Shown here: positions 36,178 through 43,974 of the stretch, in pieces
How positions within the stretch are numbered: the first letter of the stretch is position 1
Layout of the letters: each line of letters begins with the position of its first letter
NCBI GenBank assembly: GCA_903840265.1
Contig: CAIMFH010000019.1
Coordinates: 1 to 64,000, forward strand
Length of the DNA: 64,000 nucleotides
Direction of reading: 5' to 3'
Source: an uncultured Schlesneria sp.
Lineage (GTDB): Bacteria > Planctomycetota > Planctomycetia > Planctomycetales > Planctomycetaceae
The notes under the pieces: model-generated
Seen by the model: only the letters and a program-made list of their open reading frames with translations
Databases searched by the model: none
What the model was told of the DNA's origin: nothing
Translations under genes and position numbers: made by a program

Positions 36178-36921
36178 TTAAGGCAGCTGTTTTGCGATGA
36201 ATTCGATCACGCGTGGCGCCATCGCATTGGCGTAGGCCCAACCGAAGCCACCATGTGTTGATTGGAAATCGGTATCGAACGGAATGCCCGTCGACGACAG
36301 CTTGCTGGACAGAGTGATCGTCCCGTCAATGCAGTAATGGTCTGCGGGATCGCAAAGCAGCAACTGATGCTTGGGCCAGTCGAGCGGATGGATGTGCAGG
36401 ATCGCCGTTGCTTGTCGGGCCGCCTCGCGGTCCGGGAAGATCTGGTCCAGTGATGTTCCGTGTCCGTACCAGGTTTCGAAATCGACTTTCGGCGAGATCG
36501 CGACGACGATCGAGAACTTGCGAGCGTGCCTGTACGACAGTTGCAGCGCGCCCTGCCCTCCCATTTCAATACCGGTGACTCCGAGGCGACTCGGTTCGAG
36601 GCCCCACTTCTTGAGACAGTACTCGGGAAGTTGCTGAGCGAGGAAATCAATCGGGCTCAACGTTGCATCGAACGATTCGAACACACGATCTGTCCACCAG
36701 CATTCCGGTCCGTGGGGACAGACGCAGGCCAGGCGATTCCGATTCAGTTCGCTCGTATAGGCGGGGTTGTCGCGAATCGTCACGCCGTCGTAGCCGTGCA
36801 GGAACACGACCACTCCGCTGGCCGATTCGGATCCTTCAGGAGTAAAGATGTCAGCAGGTTTCCCTGAAAGAGTGTCCGACGACCAGGGCACGACGAGATC
36901 CTTAATGGCGGGAGCATGCAA
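36178..36921 (-). CDS. Alpha/beta hydrolase fold protein with Ser-to-Glu nucleophile change
   Basis: About 247 residues. The start is uncertain: TTG 36921 gives LHAPAIKDLVVPWSSDTLSG, where related planctomycete proteins seem to begin; an upstream ATG at 37038 would run into hpt. Oxyanion region VVVFLHGYDGVTI; in the nucleophile elbow one expects GxSxGG but the sequence reads GIEMGGQGAL, with GAA (36565-36567) where Ser should be. Asp in CDPADHY and His in STHGGFGWAY remain. This suggests a non-catalytic or altered hydrolase. The family resembles esterase D / PHB-depolymerase-type proteins. Confidence 0.7.
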   Translation of the reverse strand: MHAPAIKDLVVPWSSDTLSGKPADIFTPEGSESASGVVVFLHGYDGVTIRDNPAYTSELNRNRLACVCPHGPECWWTDRVFESFDATLSPIDFLAQQLPEYCLKKWGLEPSRLGVTGIEMGGQGALQLSYRHARKFSIVVAISPKVDFETWYGHGTSLDQIFPDREAARQATAILHIHPLDWPKHQLLLCDPADHYCIDGTITLSSKLSSTGIPFDTDFQSTHGGFGWAYANAMAPRVIEFIAKQLP

Positions 36922-37028
36922 ACGAAGCGTTATCAAGGTAAGGTACGCACGCCGCCACCTGTTTTCCAAGGGAGTCGGTGTATTCGTTGCATCAGACTCT
37001 GAAACTTCGAGATGATTGGCATCCCGAG

Positions 37029-37547
37029 ATGTACACATTGATTACCGCTGATCAAATCGCCGCTCGAGTTGCCGAGTTGGGAGTGCAGATCTCCACGGTC
37101 TATCAGAACCGTCCGCTGACTGTTTTGGGGGTTCTCAATGGGAGCGTGATTTTCGTTGCCGACCTGATGCGTTCGATCAGCGTTCCGCACCGCGTCGGCT
37201 TTGTGCAGGCCTCCAGCTATCGCGGAGCGACGACAGAAGGGGGCGAAATCACGGTCGGCACCAGTCTGATGCCCGATCTGACCGGCCGCGACGTGCTGCT
37301 GGTGGATGACATCTTCGACACCGGTCGAACGATCGTGCGTTTACAGCAAGAACTCGCCAGCGCCGGTCCGGCATCGATTCAGACGGCCGTGCTGCTTTGG
37401 AAAGACGGTCGCAGCCAGGTCGAGATCACTCCCGACTATCATGGCTTCCGCATCCCCAACGAATTCGTGATCGGCTACGGCCTGGACTACAACGACGATT
37501 ATCGGCATCTGCCGATGATCGGGGTGTTGGAAGAGCAGGAAAGATGA
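37029..37547 (+). CDS. hpt: Hypoxanthine phosphoribosyltransferase
   Basis: 172 residues (ATG 37029; GTG 36978 is an alternative). Makes IMP or GMP from hypoxanthine or guanine and PRPP in purine salvage. Seen are LTVLGVLNGSVIFVADLM, SSYRGATTEGGEITV, and the PRPP-binding motif DVLLVDDIFDTGRTI, then WKDGRSQVEITPDYHGFRIP with the purine-contact Lys and the closing YGLDYNDDYRHLPMIGVL. Its end is followed by a hairpin array and cysS on the opposite strand. Confidence 0.93.
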   Translation: MYTLITADQIAARVAELGVQISTVYQNRPLTVLGVLNGSVIFVADLMRSISVPHRVGFVQASSYRGATTEGGEITVGTSLMPDLTGRDVLLVDDIFDTGRTIVRLQQELASAGPASIQTAVLLWKDGRSQVEITPDYHGFRIPNEFVIGYGLDYNDDYRHLPMIGVLEEQER

Positions 37548-37621
37548 AAGTGACGAGATGATAGTAACGAGGCAGGAATTCTTCCCTCGTTACTTTCATC
37601 TTTTCTCTCGTCACTATCTTA
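37541..37621. repeat. Modular inverted repeat between hpt and cysS
   Basis: Four related units, GATGAAAGTGACGAG, GATAGTAACGAG, and their inverted forms CTCGTTACTTTCATC and CTCGTCACTATC, fill 80 bases around an AATTCTT centre. The arms differ by swapped modules rather than by simple mismatches. It lies between two convergent genes and probably ends both transcripts. Confidence 0.7.
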
Positions 37622-39184
37622 GTTTTTCCGCCACAACGTTTGATCGGTGCGGTCTTCGAGCGTGATCTTCAGTTCGTTGAGCTTGTTGCGAATCAGGTCG
37701 GCGACTGCAAAGTTCTTGTTTTTGCGAGCGTCGGCGCGGATCTGGATGACCAGTTGCATCAGGCCGTCGACGGTCCCGTCGTCGGCTGAAGCGGCCTTCT
37801 TCTTGGCGTCGCGGAACACGCCTAAGATCGACGACAGTTCCTTCAGCAGCTGCATTCCCGCAGTCACGGCCGGGAGCTTGGACTTGTCGGCGGTTGCGGT
37901 ATCCAGCTTGTGATCGCCGATGAAAGCGTTCAGTGTCTTGCGCAGATCGAACAGGACACCGACTGCTCCACCCGTATTGAAGTCATCATCCATCGCTTCC
38001 AGATAGCGCTGTCGCAGAGTATTCAACTCTGCGAAGTAAGCGGCTGGTTCGCCGGCGAGCGGTGTGTTGTCGCTGCGGACATCGCTTGATTTCAGGGCAT
38101 AGAACGACTGGCCGGCAACACGTTCGTAGGTTTCGAAGAGACGGTAGAAGCCTTCGAGGCTTTTGCCTGTTTCGGCGATACGTTCGTCGCTGAAGTCGAT
38201 CGGGCTGCGATAGTGAGTCGCCAGCAGGAAGAAACGAATCGTCTCCGGGTCGTGCTTGGCAAACAATTCCTTGACGGAGGCGGCTCCCTTGGAACCTGCC
38301 AGCTTATTCGCTTCCTGAGCTTCCTTAGCAGCCGTCAAATCGGCGGTTTTGTCGCCATGCTTGTCGTGGCCGCCGCCGACCTTTCCCGCAGCACCGCTGG
38401 CCTGCATCAGGCCGTTGTGCATCCAATAGCGAGCGAACGGTTTCCCGGTGCAGCTTTCGGATTGTGCGAGTTCGTTCTCGTGATGAGGGAACATCAGGTC
38501 GAGACCACCACCGTGGATGTCGATCGAATCACCGAGGATCTTCTTCGCCATGGCTGAACATTCGATGTGCCAGCCGGGACGACCTGGTCCCCAGGGGCTA
38601 TCCCAGGCTGGTTCTCCCGCTTTGGAGCCCTTCCAGAGGGCGAAGTCAGCGGGGTGATGCTTGCCGCCGTGCGTCTCAGCTCGTGTTCCGGCGAGCAACT
38701 CGGTCAGGCTGCGTCCGCTGAGCTTGCCGTAATCTTCGTCCTTCGTGCAGTTGAAGTAGACATCGCCTTCGAGCGGGTAGGCATAACCCTTTTCGATCAG
38801 CGTGCTGATGATGTCCTGCATTTCCTGGATGTGCTGCGTCGCGTATGGGAAATGATCGATTCCATCGACCGCCATCGTTTTGAGGTTGTCGAAATAGTCC
38901 TGCGTCATTTCTTTGGCGAGGGCTTCGACCGTCATCTTACGCTCGTTCGCACGATTGATCAGCTTGTCATCGACATCGGTGATGTTGACGACCCACGTCA
39001 CCTTGTAGCCGCTATAGGCGAGATAGCGTTTGACCGTGTCGAAGATCACGGGCCCGACCATATGGCCGATGTGAGCGGGTTTGTAGACGGTGGGACCGCA
39101 CAGGTACATCTTCACCTGGCCGGGTTCAACGGTCTGAAAATCTTCTTTTTGACGCGACAGCGTGTTGTAAACGCGAAGTGGCAT
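37619..39184 (-). CDS. cysS: Cysteinyl-tRNA synthetase with altered KMSKS region
   Basis: 521 residues from ATG 39184, giving the family start MPLRVYNTLSRQKEDF. Activates cysteine and charges tRNA-Cys. The class I HIGH motif is at 38-41 (KPAHIGHMVG); zinc and substrate residues are present in CGPTVY, GWHIECSAMA and FPHHENELAQSE. The usual KMSKSLGN loop after HNGLM is replaced by an insertion (about residues 261-293, Gly/Lys/Ala/Asp-rich) and a degenerate KLAGSKG (294-300). The downstream region IRFFLLATHYRSPIDFSDE is normal. ispF begins 46 bases upstream, same strand. Confidence 0.93.
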   Translation of the reverse strand: MPLRVYNTLSRQKEDFQTVEPGQVKMYLCGPTVYKPAHIGHMVGPVIFDTVKRYLAYSGYKVTWVVNITDVDDKLINRANERKMTVEALAKEMTQDYFDNLKTMAVDGIDHFPYATQHIQEMQDIISTLIEKGYAYPLEGDVYFNCTKDEDYGKLSGRSLTELLAGTRAETHGGKHHPADFALWKGSKAGEPAWDSPWGPGRPGWHIECSAMAKKILGDSIDIHGGGLDLMFPHHENELAQSESCTGKPFARYWMHNGLMQASGAAGKVGGGHDKHGDKTADLTAAKEAQEANKLAGSKGAASVKELFAKHDPETIRFFLLATHYRSPIDFSDERIAETGKSLEGFYRLFETYERVAGQSFYALKSSDVRSDNTPLAGEPAAYFAELNTLRQRYLEAMDDDFNTGGAVGVLFDLRKTLNAFIGDHKLDTATADKSKLPAVTAGMQLLKELSSILGVFRDAKKKAASADDGTVDGLMQLVIQIRADARKNKNFAVADLIRNKLNELKITLEDRTDQTLWRKN

Positions 39185-39229
39185 AGCTCCGTCTTCCCTG
39201 CTGACAAAAGAATCCTGAATCAAACCAAT

Positions 39230-39730
39230 CTATACGTTCGCAGTGCTCCGCCCGAGCAGCACCACGGCATCGGCATCCATTGCTTCCAGTCGGCCGATCG
39301 GGCCGACTTTTTCTCCGGTCTTCGCTTTTACGTTGACTCGATCTTCGGCGATTCCCAGTTGTTCGGCAATGCTGGCTGCGATGAGTCGTTTATGAGGCGA
39401 CAGCTTTGGTCGTTCGGCGTGGATCGTACAATCGACGTTGACCACTTCCCATCCGCGTTCGCCAACGGCCTTGACCGCAGCCTTCAGGAAGACTTTCGAG
39501 TCAACCCCCGCCCATTGTGGATCGGTATTGGGAAACCATTCACCGATATCCCCCAATCCGGCGGCTCCCAGAATCGCATCGGTCAAGGCGTGCAGCAGCA
39601 CATCGGCATCGCTATGGCCATCCAGTCCGAATTCATAATCGATCGAAACACCACCGAGCACGAGGGGACGCCCCGCCACCAGTCGATGGCGATCATGTCC
39701 GAGTCCTACGCGAAATTCCGGCAGTGACAT
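39230..39730 (-). CDS. ispF: 2-C-methyl-D-erythritol 2,4-cyclodiphosphate synthase
   Basis: 166 residues. Forms the cyclodiphosphate intermediate of the MEP isoprenoid pathway. Metal ligands are in GLGHDRHRL (Asp and His) and the nearby LDGHSDADVLLHALTDAILGA; WFPNTDPQW and DSKVFLK complete the site, and AKTGEKVGPIGRLEAMDADA is the C-terminal family signature. Upstream of cysS by 46 bases on the same strand, an arrangement seen in other bacteria. Confidence 0.94.
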   Translation of the reverse strand: MSLPEFRVGLGHDRHRLVAGRPLVLGGVSIDYEFGLDGHSDADVLLHALTDAILGAAGLGDIGEWFPNTDPQWAGVDSKVFLKAAVKAVGERGWEVVNVDCTIHAERPKLSPHKRLIAASIAEQLGIAEDRVNVKAKTGEKVGPIGRLEAMDADAVVLLGRSTANV

Positions 39731-39896
39731 ACTGAACTCAGTCCTTGGTAAGGGTCTTTTCCGAGCGCGGATAATAGCTGCGGTAGGGGATCATGACAAT
39801 TGGATGATCCACGTAACTCAAATTGACATGAACCGATGGTGCGCCTAGATTCCGCCGTTCCCCTCTCCCACAACCCAATCTGCTACGGAATCGCAC

Positions 39897-40760
39897 GTGT
39901 TCGTGCTCGTCGACAACGCTGCGCTGCGTCGTTGGCTGCCATTGCTGGCTGTCCTGGTGGGACTCTGCGTCTTTGGAGGGTGTTCGCTGTTTCCTGCAGC
40001 GGATTTGAGCAAGAACGTGCGGCTCAACCGGCCTTCATTGCCTCCCATTCAGACTGCCGCCGACTCGGTTCAATTGGAAGTGTTCTTCGTCGACCGGCCC
40101 GCGGACGATCCGCTGTTGGGGCCCTCGCTCTGGCGAGAGATCGATCAAATCGCGGCAATTCCTGCCGAAACTCGACAGGTGCTTCACGAAAATGGATTTT
40201 TAGTGGGCCTGGCAGGGTCGAGTCCGCCGTTAGCCGTGCAGACATTGCTGAACCTGGTGACCGACTACAGCTCCAGCGAAACGAGCAGTAACAAACTAAT
40301 GGTCGGCTTGCGAAAGCTGCTGCCACCTGGCATTGAGACCGAAGTTCAGGCGAGTAATCCAATCGAGAAATGCCACGTCAATATCGCGGACGGTCAACGG
40401 ACCAAGCCTCGCGATTACGATAACGTTCGCGGGATGTTCCGAGTCAAGTCGGCTCGCCTGCGTGATGGCTGGGTTCGGATCGATTTCCAGCCAGAAATTC
40501 ATCACGGTGACATGAAGGTGCGAACGACATCGACTCCGGAGGGCTGGATTTATCAGAATCGACAAAACGTCGACGTGCGACACGCTCAGCAATTTAGCCT
40601 GACGATGAATGTGGGCGAGATCGCGATCATTACGGCCGCTCAGGACAACCCAGAATCGATGGGTGACCTCTTCTTCCGACGCGGCGATGATGCCGGGAAA
40701 ACACAACGACTACTGATCGTTCGCGTCGCCGACGGCGGACAGTTGTCCGGGGCCTATTGA
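39897..40760 (+). CDS. Lipoprotein of unknown function
   Basis: 287 residues from GTG 39897. Lipobox VFGGC follows a hydrophobic stretch (LLAVLVGLCVFGGC), so the protein is lipid-anchored. The mature part has VQLEVFFVDRPADDPLLGPS, LWREIDQIAAIPAETRQVLH and a C-terminal region LTMNVGEIAIITAAQDNPES. No known catalytic motif. It resembles planctomycete-only lipoproteins. The 166 bases upstream hold the divergent start of ispF. Confidence 0.65.
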   Translation: MFVLVDNAALRRWLPLLAVLVGLCVFGGCSLFPAADLSKNVRLNRPSLPPIQTAADSVQLEVFFVDRPADDPLLGPSLWREIDQIAAIPAETRQVLHENGFLVGLAGSSPPLAVQTLLNLVTDYSSSETSSNKLMVGLRKLLPPGIETEVQASNPIEKCHVNIADGQRTKPRDYDNVRGMFRVKSARLRDGWVRIDFQPEIHHGDMKVRTTSTPEGWIYQNRQNVDVRHAQQFSLTMNVGEIAIITAAQDNPESMGDLFFRRGDDAGKTQRLLIVRVADGGQLSGAY

Positions 40761-40813
40761 GGCGCCACCGCAAGAGCATCTGCTTTTCGTTCTGCGCGGC
40801 AGTTATCTCTGTA

Positions 40814-42598
40814 CTATTCAGCCGTGATCGTCAGCCAGCCGTTGTCCGATTTCAGCGAGGCGATACGCGGCGCGGGCCCCGATGCCTTCCACAATGACGC
40901 TGGTAGCGTGCGATCGAAGTCCAGCGGAATCAGATCCGCCTCGATAATCTTCTGAACGGCTGTTTCGAGGATTGTCGGCGGTCCGTTGGGGTCCTTCCGG
41001 TCCTGAGCGACCACGCGAGGCCTTCCAGCCACCAGCCGGATCTTATTGCCCGTAATCTGGGATTGATAGGGAATCGTGACGCTCATCGGCGGGACAAGAG
41101 TCTGTCCTCCTGGCTTGAACTGGGCTTTGATGGTGACAAGGACCTGATCTCGGTCGTATCGCACGGTCAATGGATCGACTTCGTCGAATTCGATGTCCGT
41201 GACAATCCCTTCGGTCGCTCCGGGCGCCGCTAAGCCATTCGAATCACCCGCGTTCGTGTCATCGTCACCGGGGACAATCTGCCCAGCTGCTGACAGAAAT
41301 GTCTTCTCCAGTTCTCGCAATTTCTTGTCGGTCGTTTTCAGCCCCTTCAGCCCGGTGCGCGAGATGAACGTGTTCACCAGGCTTTCGTGAATCGAAACGC
41401 GCAGTCCAATATCTCCTTCGACTTGATCGACAGGTGCCAATGTGCTCGCCGCCTTGTCGTCCCCTACGAAACCTTCGTAGTTCAGCTGCGAATCGGTTGT
41501 CCAAACGGACTGCGTCGACGGCAACAGTTTGACGTGATCAAGCCACCGGCGAATAGGTTCGAGTTGACGGTTCGCCTGGGCCAGCTTTTCGTCCACTTCG
41601 CCATCGAAGGTGGGGAACAGTTTTTCGGCCAATCGGTCTCGTGCAACGGCTTCGCCGGCGGACTTCTGACGTTCGGCAACTCGATAAGCGATGCGATCAG
41701 CGAGTCCGCCGAACATTGTTCCTGAGAATGCCGTTGTGGCACCGATTGTCTGATTGTTAGCACGTATGTAGACAGTGGCGTGGCGGGTCGAGAACTTCTC
41801 GCCGTCGAAATACACGTCCTTCATTGCCGAAAACTGCTGTTGTCCCGCCGTATCAATCATGGCTTGCGGCGTAACACCCGTCGTTAACGTCTTCACATCG
41901 CCATTCAAAAGCAGTGAGATTCGAGCCTGCTCGTTAGAGGGAAGTAGATCTACCCGTAAACGAGAGATCGTGGTCTGGCGACCTGTAATCTGCGCACCCA
42001 AGATGTTGTCACGAACCGGACCCGGCTCGACTCGCTCTTGCGCGACAATTCGATTCAGGAATGATTCACCGACTGAAAATCGCAGGTTTGCTGGGCCGGT
42101 GGGGCGACGAGCTTCGATCGCTTGAGGAGCCAGTGGAAAGCCTGCCGCGGGAGCGTTCGCTTGCGAATAAGTGGTGATTGTCGATGCATCAGTGCTTGTG
42201 ATCGGGACCGGCTTGGGAGGATATGCCAATACGCCCGGTGCCAGGCCCACCGGTCTGCCGTAGACTGGAGGTCCATAGACGGGGCCGTACACGGGTGGAC
42301 CGACATACACGGGACGCCCGTCGAATGCTCGAACTGGGCTGGGGTACACCGCCATCGGCGGGTTGTAGCCGGGCGCAGGAGCAATCGACATGGGGGGCAC
42401 AACGGCGGACGCTCGCGGGATTGGCGTCGCGAAGTTCGGCCCGATATTTACGGGGGGGGCTGGGTCGTTTAGCGGCGGCGGCACCAGCGCCGGTTGGGCG
42501 TCGGCATTCAACCCGAACGCAAACACTGCGACCAACATCGCCGCGCCGGTATTGACCAGCAATCGACTCATCAACTTGGGGAAACAGAGATTAGCCAT
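40814..42598 (-). CDS. Secreted hypothetical protein with PVY-rich N-terminal part
   Basis: 594 residues from ATG 42598, 7 bases after AGG; an ATG one codon upstream is equivalent. Signal MANLCFPKLMSRLLVNTGAA, then a Pro/Ala/Tyr-rich stretch (PVYVGPPVYGPVYGPPVYG, residues about 95-125) like the PVY-repeat protein at 35595. After residue 160 a regular alpha/beta domain begins (LRFSVGESFLNRIVAQERVE), ending LIPLDFDRTLPAS. No catalytic motif was recognised. Probably an exported, envelope-associated protein. Confidence 0.6.
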   Translation of the reverse strand: MANLCFPKLMSRLLVNTGAAMLVAVFAFGLNADAQPALVPPPLNDPAPPVNIGPNFATPIPRASAVVPPMSIAPAPGYNPPMAVYPSPVRAFDGRPVYVGPPVYGPVYGPPVYGRPVGLAPGVLAYPPKPVPITSTDASTITTYSQANAPAAGFPLAPQAIEARRPTGPANLRFSVGESFLNRIVAQERVEPGPVRDNILGAQITGRQTTISRLRVDLLPSNEQARISLLLNGDVKTLTTGVTPQAMIDTAGQQQFSAMKDVYFDGEKFSTRHATVYIRANNQTIGATTAFSGTMFGGLADRIAYRVAERQKSAGEAVARDRLAEKLFPTFDGEVDEKLAQANRQLEPIRRWLDHVKLLPSTQSVWTTDSQLNYEGFVGDDKAASTLAPVDQVEGDIGLRVSIHESLVNTFISRTGLKGLKTTDKKLRELEKTFLSAAGQIVPGDDDTNAGDSNGLAAPGATEGIVTDIEFDEVDPLTVRYDRDQVLVTIKAQFKPGGQTLVPPMSVTIPYQSQITGNKIRLVAGRPRVVAQDRKDPNGPPTILETAVQKIIEADLIPLDFDRTLPASLWKASGPAPRIASLKSDNGWLTITAE

Positions 42599-42975
42599 CA
42601 TTCCACCTGCCCCGGTTATTGGAGAATTGAACCGGTTGACAATCCTACAAACGTCGAACCCGAATATGGTAGACATTTCAAAAACGGCGAAACTGGAAAT
42701 ACCGCGTCTGAGGAGTGAATTCCACAAAATCGTACTCTATTAATCACTGATCGCTGATTCGAGTTGTGCTTCACCGTCTCACATTGCGGAAACGTTCAAC
42801 TCGAATGCGTCCGCGTTGTGATATTCGTTACGAACGCAATCCATGTGCCAGCCACTCAGCCATAGAGCGATTCGGAGGATTTGGCTTATGCCGTTTGTAG
42901 CGATCGTTTCGCGAAGGCGATATGACATAGCGACTTCAGTCCTCTGTCGTTTCCGCAACTTCTGAAAGCACAACC

Positions 42976-43746
42976 ATGGCAACTCCCTTGTTTGATCTGA
43001 CAGGCAAAGTGGCTCTCATCACTGGTGGCAGTAAAGGACTCGGCAAGGCGATGGCGAGGGGCTTCGCCGAGGCGGGAGCCGACATTGTGATCTCGAGTCG
43101 CCATCAGGAGGAGCTCGAACCGGCACTCGCCGAGATCCTGGCCGGGACAAAATCCAAGGGACGATGGTTCGTCGCCGACATGAACGACCGCGCCGCTTCG
43201 GATCGTTTGGCGAACGACGCAATTCAAGCGATGGGACGCGTGGACATACTGGTGAACAATGCAGGGTCGAATATCCCGCAATCGATTGACTCGATCGACG
43301 ACGACAAGTGGGATCGGATCGTCGAACTCAACCTGACCTCATGTATGCGATTAAGTCGCGCGCTGGTTCCGCAGATGAAAGCCCATCGTTGGGGCCGCAT
43401 CATCCACATTTCCTCGGTGATGGGACTGACTTCGAAGCCGGGTCGCAGTTGCTATTCGGCGACGAAAGCCGCGCTGATCGGCATGACGCGGGCGATGGCG
43501 CTGGATGTCGGCGAGGATGGGATTACTGTCAATTGCATCGCGCCGGGGCCCTTTTTGACGGATCTTCCCGCCAGTGTGCTTAGTCAAGCTGAGCAGGACA
43601 CTTTCGCCGAGCGGACGGCCGTCAACCGCTGGGGCAATCCACGCGAACTCGCTGGCCCCGCTCTACTGCTCGCCAGCGATGCGGGAAGTTACATCACCGG
43701 GACGACTTTGCTGGTTGACGGCGGCTTGTTGGCGAAGGGTTTTTGA
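42976..43746 (+). CDS. Short-chain dehydrogenase/reductase (FabG-like)
   Basis: 256-residue classic SDR. Cofactor site TGGSKGLGKAMARG at residues 14-27, NNAG in VDILVNNAGSNIPQ, catalytic Ser in IIHISSVMGL and the YSATK pair, with the C-terminal GTTLLVDGGLLAKGF. Such proteins reduce 3-oxoacyl-ACP or sugar keto groups; the SGGxx sequence does not tell which. It stands alone with a 229-base gap before the next gene. Bases 42728-42975 upstream hold no other gene. Confidence 0.85.
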   Translation: MATPLFDLTGKVALITGGSKGLGKAMARGFAEAGADIVISSRHQEELEPALAEILAGTKSKGRWFVADMNDRAASDRLANDAIQAMGRVDILVNNAGSNIPQSIDSIDDDKWDRIVELNLTSCMRLSRALVPQMKAHRWGRIIHISSVMGLTSKPGRSCYSATKAALIGMTRAMALDVGEDGITVNCIAPGPFLTDLPASVLSQAEQDTFAERTAVNRWGNPRELAGPALLLASDAGSYITGTTLLVDGGLLAKGF

Positions 43747-43974
43747 CTCCAATCGGGAGCAGTGAGCAGTTGTCAGGCACTTCCGTGTGGACGGGTTGGT
43801 CGGAAAAACTGGGCTGGCCAAGCGAAGTTAAATCCATTGCTGCGAGCAGTTCAGGACGGACTTGATTAAAAGATCGAAAGTCGTCGAATGAATTTGGATG
43901 CCTCTTGGCCATTCAGGTGGATACAATAATCAAGCTGAAATTCAGAAGGCCATTTTAAGTCTGGAGTCCTGGCC

